A stretch of 5,295 nucleotides of DNA from Acidobacteriota bacterium. Lineage in GTDB: Bacteria > Acidobacteriota > Terriglobia > UBA7540. The notes beneath the pieces are model-generated. The model did no database searches, was not told the DNA's origin, and was given only the letters and a program-made list of their open reading frames with translations. Numbering within the stretch: the stretch's first letter is position 1; each line of letters opens with the position of its first letter. A program made the position numbers and the translations under genes. This document shows, piece by piece, positions 1 through 5,295 of the stretch. The stretch spans positions 1-5,295 of the forward strand of contig JAJYJL010000713.1 in assembly GCA_021789565.1 (NCBI GenBank), read 5' to 3'.

Positions 1-158
1 AATTCGCCACAGACTTTGTCGCGCGGGAAGCGGTCCCGCTCCCAGAGGGCAACGCTCAGGCCCTGGCGGCGGGCTTCCAGCGCCGCGGCAGTTCCCGCCG
101 GACCGCCGCCGATAATGGCCACATCCGCAATTCCGGAATCGAGACTCAGGTTTTCCAT
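1..158 (-). CDS. FAD-dependent oxidoreductase, N-terminal fragment (geranylgeranyl reductase / aromatic hydroxylase-like), runs off left edge
   Basis: Only the first 52 residues are in the window; the reading frame is open to position 1. After a short hydrophilic leader comes a Rossmann dinucleotide-binding start, [14 protein letters not shown] (about residues 13-26, GxGxxG signature). It is followed by an acidic residue at the end of the second strand (VALWERDRF, Glu40) and then FPRDKVCGE (44-52). This last motif marks the geranylgeranyl reductase / FAD monooxygenase / halogenase superfamily, where it lies near the flavin. The ATG at 158-156 lies inside the end of the methyltransferase gene, so the two share 13 bp, with only a weak GGA as ribosome-binding site; translation is probably coupled. 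By family, the product would reduce C=C bonds or hydroxylate or dehydrogenate a lipophilic or aromatic substrate; which of these cannot be told from this fragment. Family assignment is firm, substrate unknown. Confidence 0.88.
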   Translation of the reverse strand, partial: MENLSLDSGIADVAIIGGGPAGTAAALEARRQGLSVALWERDRFPRDKVCGE

Positions 159-829
159 ATCGAGAGTCCAAGGCGAAATGCCGGCAGCCGCTCGACTTCA
201 AAGTGGGTAAAGCCGGCGCGGCGGGCCAGAGTTGCCAGTTCACCCTTCGTATAAGCCTGGCGCACGCTGGCCGCTCCGTCATGGCGGGTGATGCGGCTGC
301 GCGCAAACGGCCAGGCTACGCGGATAAAGGCGTAAGGCAACGGGTGCCGATCGAGGTCGTTGATCAACACCGCCTCGGAGGCCATCGCGGCAAACCGGCG
401 CAGCAATTCTACAGCTTCATCCCCGGAGAAGTGGTGCAGGAAGAGATTGCAGATGACAACCTCAAAGCTTTTCTCCGGAAATGGAAGATGCATGACATCG
501 GCGACAACCCGCGACAATTTTCCTGCGGAAGAGTTGTGGTTTCGCAAGTGGCTGAGGCGCCGGTCAAGCGCCACAAACTCCGCCCTGCGATTTCGGCGAG
601 CCAGTTCTCCCTGCAGATAACTCGCCAGGCGCGCGTCGCCCGATCCCACATCAAGGATTCGCGCAGGCCGGGAACCCCGGCGATCGAAATAGTTTTCCAA
701 AAGATGAAGGCAGCCCGAAACGCCTCCCAGCCAGCGGTTGATTCGCCACAAGTCGTCAAAACTCTGCTGGATCTCCTGGGGCGTGCCGAGATCTTCATCA
801 AGCCACTCCTGTGAAGGGACGCGCCGCAT
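146..829 (-). CDS. Class I SAM-dependent methyltransferase (small-molecule type)
   Basis: The protein is 227 residues with a seven-beta-strand methyltransferase fold. Motif [12 protein letters not shown], is at 58-68. An acidic residue ends strand 2 (VALD, Asp89), Asp111 sits in [10 protein letters not shown], and strand 4 is [13 protein letters not shown] (122-134). A later INDLDRHPL block (156-164) and [16 protein letters not shown] (183-198) resemble methyltransferases found in polyketide and lipid gene clusters. It would transfer a methyl group from SAM to a small, probably phenolic, quinone or lipid acceptor in the cytoplasm. I chose ATG 829 because AGAAAGG lies 9 nt upstream; a TTG at 838 is in frame but would sit directly against that site. 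The ribosome-binding site overlaps the ketosynthase stop codon (gap 14 bp), and the gene's end overlaps the next flavoprotein, so it is the middle gene of a coupled operon. O- versus C-methylation cannot be told. Confidence 0.9.
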   Translation of the reverse strand: MRRVPSQEWLDEDLGTPQEIQQSFDDLWRINRWLGGVSGCLHLLENYFDRRGSRPARILDVGSGDARLASYLQGELARRNRRAEFVALDRRLSHLRNHNSSAGKLSRVVADVMHLPFPEKSFEVVICNLFLHHFSGDEAVELLRRFAAMASEAVLINDLDRHPLPYAFIRVAWPFARSRITRHDGAASVRQAYTKGELATLARRAGFTHFEVERLPAFRLGLSIWKT

Positions 830-838
830 GGATGACAA

Positions 839-845
839 CCTTTCT
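839..845 (-). promoter_or_regulatory. Ribosome-binding site of the methyltransferase, overlapping the ketosynthase stop codon
   Basis: On the minus strand AGAAAGG stands 9 nt before ATG 829 and shares two bases with the TAG stop codon of the upstream ketosynthase. This decides the start in favour of ATG 829 over TTG 838. It also suggests that ribosomes finishing the ketosynthase reinitiate on the methyltransferase. Confidence 0.6.
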
Positions 846-2094
846 ACGCGGCTCGCGAAACAACCAGCGCAGAATTTTTCGATCCGAAGGCGATGCAGTT
901 GCAGATGGCGTGTTCAATTTGAATCGGGCGCGACTCGTGCGGAACGTAATCCAGGTCGCATTCCGGATCGGGCACATCGACATTAAGCGTGGGCGCGACG
1001 CGCCCGTCGCGCATGGCCAGCAGTGTGGCCGCCAGCCCGGCCGCTCCGGAAGCCCCCTGGGGATGCCCGATCATGGACTTCAGGGCGGAAGCGGGCACGC
1101 GGTAGGCCCGTTTGCCCAGGGCCAGCTTGAGCGCCCGGGTCTCAATGCGATCGTTGAGGACGGTGGAGGTGCCGTGAAGATTCACGTAATCCACCTGGTC
1201 CGGACCGATCCGCGCCTGCTCCATCGCCAGGCGCATGGCGCGCGCCGGCTCTTCACCGTTCTCTTCCAGGCGCACCCGGTGAAAAGCTTCACAAGTGGAG
1301 CCGTAACCCGCGATCTCGGCGTAAACATGCGCGCCTCGAGCCCGAGCGTGCTCGTAACTTTCCAGGACAAACATCCAGGAACCCTCACCCAGCACAAAAC
1401 CGTCGCGGTCCGCCGAAAACGGGCGTGAACCGCGCTCCGGCTGGTCGTTCCAGGAAGAGGTGAGGATGCGCATCAGGGTGAATCCTTTCATGATCAGCGG
1501 CGCCAGCGGAGCGTCGGCGCCACCACAAACCACCACCTCTGCAGCGCCACACCGGATGTTCTGCGCGGCGTAACCGATGGCGTCGGTGGAGGAAGTACAG
1601 CCGGTGGAGATGAGATGGCTGAAACCCCGAAAGCCGAAATGCATCGAGATTTCACTGGCCAGCGTGCCGATGGTCGCCGAGGGAACGGTGTAGACGCTGC
1701 ACCGCCGCACATGCCCGGTGTAGTAGAGCTCATACTGGTGCTCGACAAACTCCAGGCCGCCGCCACCCGAACCGAGAAGGACCGCGACCTGGCGTTGATC
1801 CTCCAGCGTCATTTGCTGAGGTTTGAGTCCCGCGTCTGCGACGGCTTCACCGGCGGCGGCAATGGCAAGCGGCACGACGCGGCTGACGTTGGCCATGTCT
1901 TTCTCGCTGATGTACCGAGCGGGTTCAAAACCTGCAATCTCGCCTGCAATCCGGACTGGGAGCGAAGAGGGATCAAAACGCTGGATTCGGCGGACGCCGC
2001 TCCTGCCCTGCCAACTGGCCTCCCAGAAGGCCTCGCGGCCGAGGCCGTTAGGGCTGACCGCGCCGATGCCTGTGACCACCACGCGGCGGCTCAA
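844..2094 (-). CDS. Beta-ketoacyl-ACP synthase, FabF (KAS II)-like
   Basis: The protein is 416 residues, the usual length of a KAS II enzyme. From the chosen start it opens MSRRVVVTGIGAVSPNG, the standard FabF N-terminus. The active-site cysteine is Cys166 (STGCTSSTDA), the two catalytic histidines are His307 (NLHGTST) and His344 (MIGHPQGASG), and the conserved lysine is Lys339. The glycine-rich C-terminal motif IAFGSKNSA is present. The complete Cys-His-His triad means it should decarboxylate malonyl-ACP and condense it with an acyl primer; it is not a chain-length factor lacking cysteine. The start is TTG 2094, preceded 5 nt upstream by GGAGG; another in-frame TTG at 2106 has no such site. 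The methyltransferase follows after 14 bp and a flavoprotein after that, so a biosynthetic role is more likely than housekeeping fatty acid synthesis. No acyl carrier protein gene is visible next to it. The substrate is unknown. Confidence 0.94.
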   Translation of the reverse strand: MSRRVVVTGIGAVSPNGLGREAFWEASWQGRSGVRRIQRFDPSSLPVRIAGEIAGFEPARYISEKDMANVSRVVPLAIAAAGEAVADAGLKPQQMTLEDQRQVAVLLGSGGGGLEFVEHQYELYYTGHVRRCSVYTVPSATIGTLASEISMHFGFRGFSHLISTGCTSSTDAIGYAAQNIRCGAAEVVVCGGADAPLAPLIMKGFTLMRILTSSWNDQPERGSRPFSADRDGFVLGEGSWMFVLESYEHARARGAHVYAEIAGYGSTCEAFHRVRLEENGEEPARAMRLAMEQARIGPDQVDYVNLHGTSTVLNDRIETRALKLALGKRAYRVPASALKSMIGHPQGASGAAGLAATLLAMRDGRVAPTLNVDVPDPECDLDYVPHESRPIQIEHAICNCIAFGSKNSALVVSRAA

Positions 2095-2229
2095 GACGCC
2101 CTCCAAGATGCGTGGGAGGTTTCAATTTCGCCGGGTCTTCGAATTGTTATAAGAGATGGATCGCGTTTTGCGGAAGAAGTATCGAAACGCCCAGTGCGAC
2201 GGGCTGGTCCACCCAGGAAAATTGCGCGT
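2095..2229 (-). other. 135 bp gap between YceI and ketosynthase genes; possible weak promoter
   Basis: This gap is long enough for a separate promoter or for processing between the YceI gene and the ketosynthase operon. A TATAAC hexamer (plus-strand 2146-2151) would make a good -10 element about 50 nt before the TTG start, but nothing resembling TTGACA lies 16-18 nt upstream of it. A 4 bp GCCC/GGGC hairpin (2189-2204) is too weak to call a terminator. No short gene such as an acyl carrier protein fits here. Whether YceI and the ketosynthase are co-transcribed is open. Confidence 0.25.
2100..2104 (-). promoter_or_regulatory. Ribosome-binding site fixing a TTG start for the ketosynthase
   Basis: GGAGG on the minus strand ends 5 nt before TTG 2094. 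It is the only strong Shine-Dalgarno match near the gene's start. It sets the N-terminus at MSRRVVVTG, in line with FabF homologues, rather than four residues earlier at TTG 2106. Confidence 0.65.
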
Positions 2230-2964
2230 TCAATGGATGCGGTCGAGGACGACGTTGTAGGTAACCAGAAAATCATTCTTTACCTTCACTGTCCCGAATG
2301 CAGTGCTATAAGGTTGGATGTTGAAATCGGTCAGTTTGAACTTCTTTTTTCCCTGAATTTGCAATTTGTCACCAGTTTCGTGACAGTCTAATGAAAATTG
2401 CACCTTGCGGGTCACGCCGTGGAGCTTGACATTGGCAACGAGGTGCCAGACTTTGTCGTGGTCGACGGGATCGAACAAAAGCGAATGAAGCTCGATGGAT
2501 GGGAAGTGGCTCACATCAATCTGGTCCGGTCCCAGCATAGTGTCCTGCACCTCTTTGCGCTCGGAGGGATTTCCCCACGGGTCGGTGACCTTCAGCGACG
2601 CAGCGTCGGCTGACAAATCAGCCGTCCAACTACCCGTTTTTGCCAGGTTCGCCTCTCCTTTAAAGCGGGTCAGGGAGATCAGGTGGTTGTCTCCAAGCGC
2701 GCCCAGAAAGCCGCCTTTGAAAAGGTGGATTTCGATCTTGCTTTCCTGGGTATTCACGCGGTAGATACCTGGCGCCTGGGCCAGCAAAGGCTCCGAGATT
2801 CCTGCAAACAGGGCGACAGTCAGGAACAACAGCATGGGCGCCCGTTGGGCCACGACAGTGGAAAGAGACGCGCAGAGCTTCTCCTGAAGATGAATCCTGG
2901 CCGCCCGCATTCGCTTACTGCACGGACCCGGAGAGTGATGGAACCCGACGTTGACGTTTTTCAA
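2230..2964 (-). CDS. YceI-family periplasmic lipid/isoprenoid-binding protein with signal peptide
   Basis: The protein is 244 residues from the longest start. A hydrophobic segment (about 44-62, LLFLTVALFAGISEPLLAQA) after a basic region is a signal peptide with likely cleavage near AQA, 62-64. The mature part (about 66-242) is a YceI lipocalin-like beta-barrel. It opens GIYRVNTQESKIEIHLF, has the central segment around ERKEVQDTMLGP (135-146) and HFPSIELHS (153-161), and the LHGVTRKVQFSL strand (181-192). Known YceI proteins bind polyisoprenoids, ubiquinone-like or other amphiphilic molecules in the periplasm; binding here is inferred from the family. The start is uncertain. TTG 2964 has GAGGAG 11 nt upstream but gives a long leader. 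ATG 2910 gives a 46-residue signal with no ribosome site. ATG 2835 leaves no basic n-region. A promoter candidate lies upstream. The position between a flavoprotein and a ketosynthase suggests it may carry the pathway's hydrophobic product. Confidence 0.9.
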   Translation of the reverse strand: MKNVNVGFHHSPGPCSKRMRAARIHLQEKLCASLSTVVAQRAPMLLFLTVALFAGISEPLLAQAPGIYRVNTQESKIEIHLFKGGFLGALGDNHLISLTRFKGEANLAKTGSWTADLSADAASLKVTDPWGNPSERKEVQDTMLGPDQIDVSHFPSIELHSLLFDPVDHDKVWHLVANVKLHGVTRKVQFSLDCHETGDKLQIQGKKKFKLTDFNIQPYSTAFGTVKVKNDFLVTYNVVLDRIH

Positions 2965-2975
2965 TCGTTCAGTAA

Positions 2976-2981
2976 CTCCTC
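2976..2981 (-). promoter_or_regulatory. Ribosome-binding site candidate for the YceI gene
   Basis: GAGGAG on the minus strand lies 11 nt before TTG 2964. The spacing is slightly long, but it is the only good match ahead of any of the three possible starts (2964, 2910, 2835). It therefore favours the longest form. Confidence 0.45.
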
Positions 2982-3029
2982 AAAGATCGGCCCCCGGCGG
3001 GAGCACGCCTCTCCCCAAATGTGGCATCT

Positions 3030-3058
3030 ATGTTAAAGGCATGGGAAAACCAAATCAA
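3030..3058 (-). promoter_or_regulatory. Sigma70-like promoter candidate for the YceI gene and possibly the downstream operon
   Basis: On the minus strand TTGATT (plus-strand 3053-3058) and TAACAT (3030-3035) are separated by exactly 17 nt. Each matches the consensus at 4 of 6 positions. Transcription would start near 3023 and leave a leader of about 60 nt to TTG 2964. It lies in the 143 bp gap after the oxidoreductase stop codon, where a new transcription unit would be expected. No clear terminator for the preceding gene is seen in this gap. Confidence 0.45.
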
Positions 3059-3107
3059 CAGGAAGTATCACAAATCTTCGAACCACGACCGGAGCGGCAA
3101 GAGACGA

Positions 3108-4277
3108 TTAGAACGAGCGCAGGAGCGTAGCAACCGATGGCTTTTCCCCATACAGGAACGCCCGTCCCGCAATTCGCGGAACCAGCGGGAACCTGAAAAT
3201 CATTTCTATTCGGCCGCGCGTCTCTCCTTCTTTTTCGCCGCCGGGCAGCCGCTTGACATAGTCGCCCAGCTCCGCGCGCCATTTACTATTGTACCCTTCA
3301 AGTACCGAGGCTGGCGAGGAACCTTTCAGCGCCTGGTGGATCAGGTCAACAGCCACCTCCGCGCTCACCATGGCAGGATAAATTCCTTCGCCCGTCAAGC
3401 CGGAAACAAAACCTGCCGCATCGCCAATCAGCATGACGCGGCCGCAAACCAGGCTCGGAATGCGGTAAACTCCTCCAACCGGATCCAGATCAAAATAGAC
3501 GCTATGCTCCGGAAGATCGTTAGGGATATGCTTTCGGTCGCGCAGGGCCTGGACAAACTCGCGAAACAGCGGACGAATCGAGCGGCCGTCTCTTAAGAGC
3601 GCTCCAATGCCCATGCAAACGTGCTCTCTCTTGGGGAAAACCCAGCCGTAGCCCTGGATACCTTTGTATTCCAGAAATACACGGAACGGAAACCTCTCGC
3701 CATAAAACGCGCGGATGCGCCCGGGCGGAAAAGGAACATCGGTGTTGGCACACAGCACGTAATCGCCGGGCGACCATCCCTTGCGCAGGCCTGCCCTGAC
3801 GGCCACCCTGCTGGAGGCGCCATCAGCGCCAATCAAAACGCGCGCCGTCAACTCCCGGCCATCCTCAAGCCGGACGCGCACGCCGTCCCGCTCTTCCATC
3901 AGGCCGGCAACCGCGCAGCCGCCCATAAATCGCGCGCCCGCCTCCACCGCAATGCGACGCAAGCCATCGTCAAATTTCGACCGCAACGACAGATAGCCGG
4001 ACGGCCGGCTTTCAAGGTACCGGGCTTCTCTCTCGATCGTCCGGTCATAAAACGCCACGCCGTAGAATGGATTCTCAACCAGGTCCGGAAGCGAATTCTT
4101 GAGATAGGTGAATCGCTCAAAAGCCAGGCGGTTGATCCAGCTTGCGCAGGTCTTATGACGGGGGAAATTGGCGCGGTCGATCAACAGCACCGAATAACCG
4201 CGGTCTGCCAGCAGTTTGGCCGCGGTGGAACCACCCGGCCCCGCACCCACCACTATTACGTCTGTTCGATCAATCAT
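3108..4277 (-). CDS. FAD-dependent oxidoreductase of the geranylgeranyl reductase family
   Basis: The protein is 389 residues, the normal length for the family. Residue positions are from ATG 4277. The N-terminal Rossmann motif is DVIVVGAGPGGSTAA (6-20), with Asp34 at the end of the second strand. Next come FPRHKTCAS (38-46), the mid-protein IGADGASSRVA (149-159), the substrate-domain signature YGWVFPK (210-216) and the FAD-binding LIGDAAGFVSGLTGEGI (283-299, Asp286). Family members reduce isoprenoid double bonds or act as monooxygenases or dehydrogenases on hydrophobic substrates. The usual CGE/CGG after the lysine is CAS here, so the substrate end may differ. ATG 4277 is preferred over GTG 4283 because GGCGG lies 9 nt before it. 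It follows the transporter gene by 113 bp containing nested inverted repeats, and the YceI gene follows after 143 bp. Family is sure; substrate and reaction are not. Confidence 0.93.
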   Translation of the reverse strand: MIDRTDVIVVGAGPGGSTAAKLLADRGYSVLLIDRANFPRHKTCASWINRLAFERFTYLKNSLPDLVENPFYGVAFYDRTIEREARYLESRPSGYLSLRSKFDDGLRRIAVEAGARFMGGCAVAGLMEERDGVRVRLEDGRELTARVLIGADGASSRVAVRAGLRKGWSPGDYVLCANTDVPFPPGRIRAFYGERFPFRVFLEYKGIQGYGWVFPKREHVCMGIGALLRDGRSIRPLFREFVQALRDRKHIPNDLPEHSVYFDLDPVGGVYRIPSLVCGRVMLIGDAAGFVSGLTGEGIYPAMVSAEVAVDLIHQALKGSSPASVLEGYNSKWRAELGDYVKRLPGGEKEGETRGRIEMIFRFPLVPRIAGRAFLYGEKPSVATLLRSF

Positions 4278-4288
4278 CGCCACCAGCC

Positions 4289-4351
4289 GCCGTGGTCAGT
4301 CGAGAGCAAGCACAGCCTTCCTCGCGGCTGTGTTCCGATTGACACCACGGC
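4289..4351 (-). repeat. Nested inverted repeats in the leader of the oxidoreductase gene (possible RNA switch or intercistronic hairpin)
   Basis: Two perfect inverted repeats are nested. The outer 8 bp pair is GCCGTGGT (4289-4296) with ACCACGGC (4344-4351). The inner 7 bp pair is CACAGCC (4311-4317) with GGCTGTG (4326-4332), with an 8 nt loop. In the minus-strand RNA the last arm of the outer stem covers the first three bases of GGCGG, the likely ribosome-binding site for ATG 4277. Folding could therefore limit translation. The inner hairpin is not followed by a T-run on either strand, so it is a poor intrinsic terminator. The pairing is seen; the regulatory role is inferred. Confidence 0.4.
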
Positions 4352-4390
4352 AAGAGGTTTCCGGACAACCTGTCACGTCCATGCCACAGC

Positions 4391-5295
4391 TCAATTGGCT
4401 GGTGATGTCTCGGTGCTGCTCCTGGGAGCCCGGATGAAAACCAGGATAACGACTGTGGCCAGGAGAGGAACGGTACCGGCCACCACAAAAGCGGGAAAGT
4501 ACGAAAATTTATCAACGATAAATCCGATAAAAAGCGTAAACACCGTGCTGACCAGACCCGCACCCAAGCCGCTGAGCCCGGTGACAGAAGCAACCACGTC
4601 CTGCGGGAACAGGTCAGACGGAAACGTCAGCCCCATGGTGGACCAGCTTGCATAACCCCACGTGGCGAAACTGATCAGTGCCAGCGCAACCGTCGTACTG
4701 TGAGTCATGGCGGCGGGAATGCCCGCAATCATGGGAATCGAACTGAGAATGCAGACCAGTTTGCGCGAGCGGACCACCGGCATTCCGCGTTTGATGAAGA
4801 AACCTGTCAGGAATCCGCCGGTGAAGTTGCCAAGGTCGGCGGCGAGAAAAGGAATCCAGGCGAACGCACCGATATCCTTCAGGCTGAATCCGCGCACTTC
4901 ACTCAGATAGGCCGGGAGCCAGAAAACGTAAAACCACCAGATCGGATCGGTCAGCGAGCGCCCCAGAACGATACCCCAGACATTCCTTTCCTTCAACAGG
5001 ACCAGCCAGCGTTTCGCACCTTTCAGGGCCGACGCCACCGGCGTACCCCGGCGCGCCAGAATGAGTTTTCGCTCCTCCTCGCCCAGGCGGGGATGAGAGT
5101 CAAAGGGATGGTAAAAATAGAGCCAGGGAATAAGCCAGAGAAACCCCAAAAGACCGGCAGCCACAAAGGAGTAGCGCCATCCAAACTCATAGGCGATGAA
5201 AGCGACGAAAGGCGGCGCGATGACAGCACCAACGCTAGACCCGCTGTCAAAGATGGCAACGGCAAGGCCGCGTTCTTCGGCCGGGAACCACTCTG
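4391..5295 (-). CDS. MFS transporter, anion:cation symporter (ACS) family, C-terminal part; N-terminus beyond right edge
   Basis: About 300 residues are present and the frame is open to the right edge, so roughly the first third of a typical 420-450 residue permease is missing. The first residues, EWFPAEERGLAVAIFDSGSS, then GAVIAPP and FGWRYSF, are the TM4-TM5 signature of the ACS family (hexuronate, glucarate and galactonate permease relatives). A hydrophilic central loop with HPRLGEEE follows TM6. Further hydrophobic segments lie near 104-130, 141-167, 178-196, 201-222, 233-263 and 265-287, as expected for the second six-helix half. Characterised members take up sugar acids or other organic anions with H+ or Na+; the substrate here is inferred only at family level. 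A GTG at 5164 is internal, not the start. It sits 113 bp ahead of the oxidoreductase and may belong to a different transcription unit. Confidence 0.9.
   Translation of the reverse strand, partial: EWFPAEERGLAVAIFDSGSSVGAVIAPPFVAFIAYEFGWRYSFVAAGLLGFLWLIPWLYFYHPFDSHPRLGEEERKLILARRGTPVASALKGAKRWLVLLKERNVWGIVLGRSLTDPIWWFYVFWLPAYLSEVRGFSLKDIGAFAWIPFLAADLGNFTGGFLTGFFIKRGMPVVRSRKLVCILSSIPMIAGIPAAMTHSTTVALALISFATWGYASWSTMGLTFPSDLFPQDVVASVTGLSGLGAGLVSTVFTLFIGFIVDKFSYFPAFVVAGTVPLLATVVILVFIRAPRSSTETSPAN

Noticed and set aside
1..5. Window begins with AATTC, which could be a cut EcoRI site at a cloning junction
   Set aside because: Five bases at an arbitrary window edge prove nothing; the reading frame across it is normal flavoprotein sequence.
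203..814. 203-codon plus-strand open frame opposite the methyltransferase
   Set aside because: It is fully contained in the antisense of a gene with textbook SAM-binding motifs; composition and lack of any family resemblance mark it as a shadow.
2189..2204. GCCC/GGGC hairpin downstream of YceI as an intrinsic terminator
   Set aside because: Only 4 bp of stem with an 8 nt loop and no proper T-run after it on the minus strand (GTTTCG).
2095..2229. Possible small acyl carrier protein gene beside the ketosynthase
   Set aside because: The gap is 135 bp, too short for an acyl carrier protein of about 80 residues, and no DSL-type phosphopantetheine site is seen there or in the other gaps.
1615..2391. 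258-codon plus-strand open frame opposite the ketosynthase and YceI genes
   Set aside because: It is antisense to the ketosynthase active-site region and spans an intergenic gap. No domain or ribosome-binding site supports it.
4311..4332. CACAGCC/GGCTGTG hairpin as a terminator for the transporter gene
   Set aside because: The stem is good (7 bp), but neither strand has a T-run after it. It was kept only as part of the nested inverted repeat.
3621..4655. 344-codon open frame on the plus strand opposite the flavoprotein and transporter end
   Set aside because: It lies antisense to a flavoprotein with clear family motifs. The translation is rich in Arg, Pro, Ala and His, has no recognisable domain, and crosses two minus-strand genes and their gap. 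It is a GC-driven shadow.

Overview
The window is 5.3 kb of moderately GC-rich bacterial DNA with one consistent coding strand. All six supported genes lie on the minus strand, so transcription runs from right to left. Four are complete and one is cut by each edge. The family mix (an ACS-type MFS permease, geranylgeranyl-reductase-like flavoproteins, a YceI protein and a FabF-like ketosynthase), the GC level and the TTG starts would fit a soil bacterium such as an acidobacterium. No taxonomic marker is present, so this is only a guess.

Layout in transcription order: (1) 5295-4391, the C-terminal two thirds of an MFS transporter of the anion:cation symporter family. (2) A 107-113 bp gap with nested inverted repeats, then 4277-3108, a complete geranylgeranyl-reductase-family FAD oxidoreductase. 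(3) A 143 bp gap with a good sigma70-like promoter candidate, then 2964-2230, a secreted YceI-family lipid-binding protein. (4) A 135 bp gap, then a tight cluster: 2094-844, a FabF-like ketosynthase with an intact Cys-His-His triad; 829-146, a class I SAM methyltransferase; and 158-<1, the start of a second FAD oxidoreductase with the canonical CGE motif. The ribosome-binding site of the methyltransferase overlaps the ketosynthase stop codon. The methyltransferase and the last gene share 13 bp. The three are therefore very likely co-transcribed and translationally coupled.

Taken together, ketosynthase + methyltransferase + flavin oxidoreductase (with a second flavoprotein and a YceI carrier-like protein just upstream) looks like part of a pathway that makes and tailors a hydrophobic compound: a polyketide, a phenolic or alkyl lipid, or a quinone or isoprenoid-like molecule. 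No acyl carrier protein, type III PKS or other chain-building enzyme is visible. The cluster continues past the left edge, where such genes would be expected. The transporter belongs to a family known mainly for sugar acids and may be unrelated.

No tRNA, rRNA, CRISPR array, insertion sequence or clear intrinsic terminator was seen. Long open frames on the plus strand are antisense shadows of the minus-strand genes.
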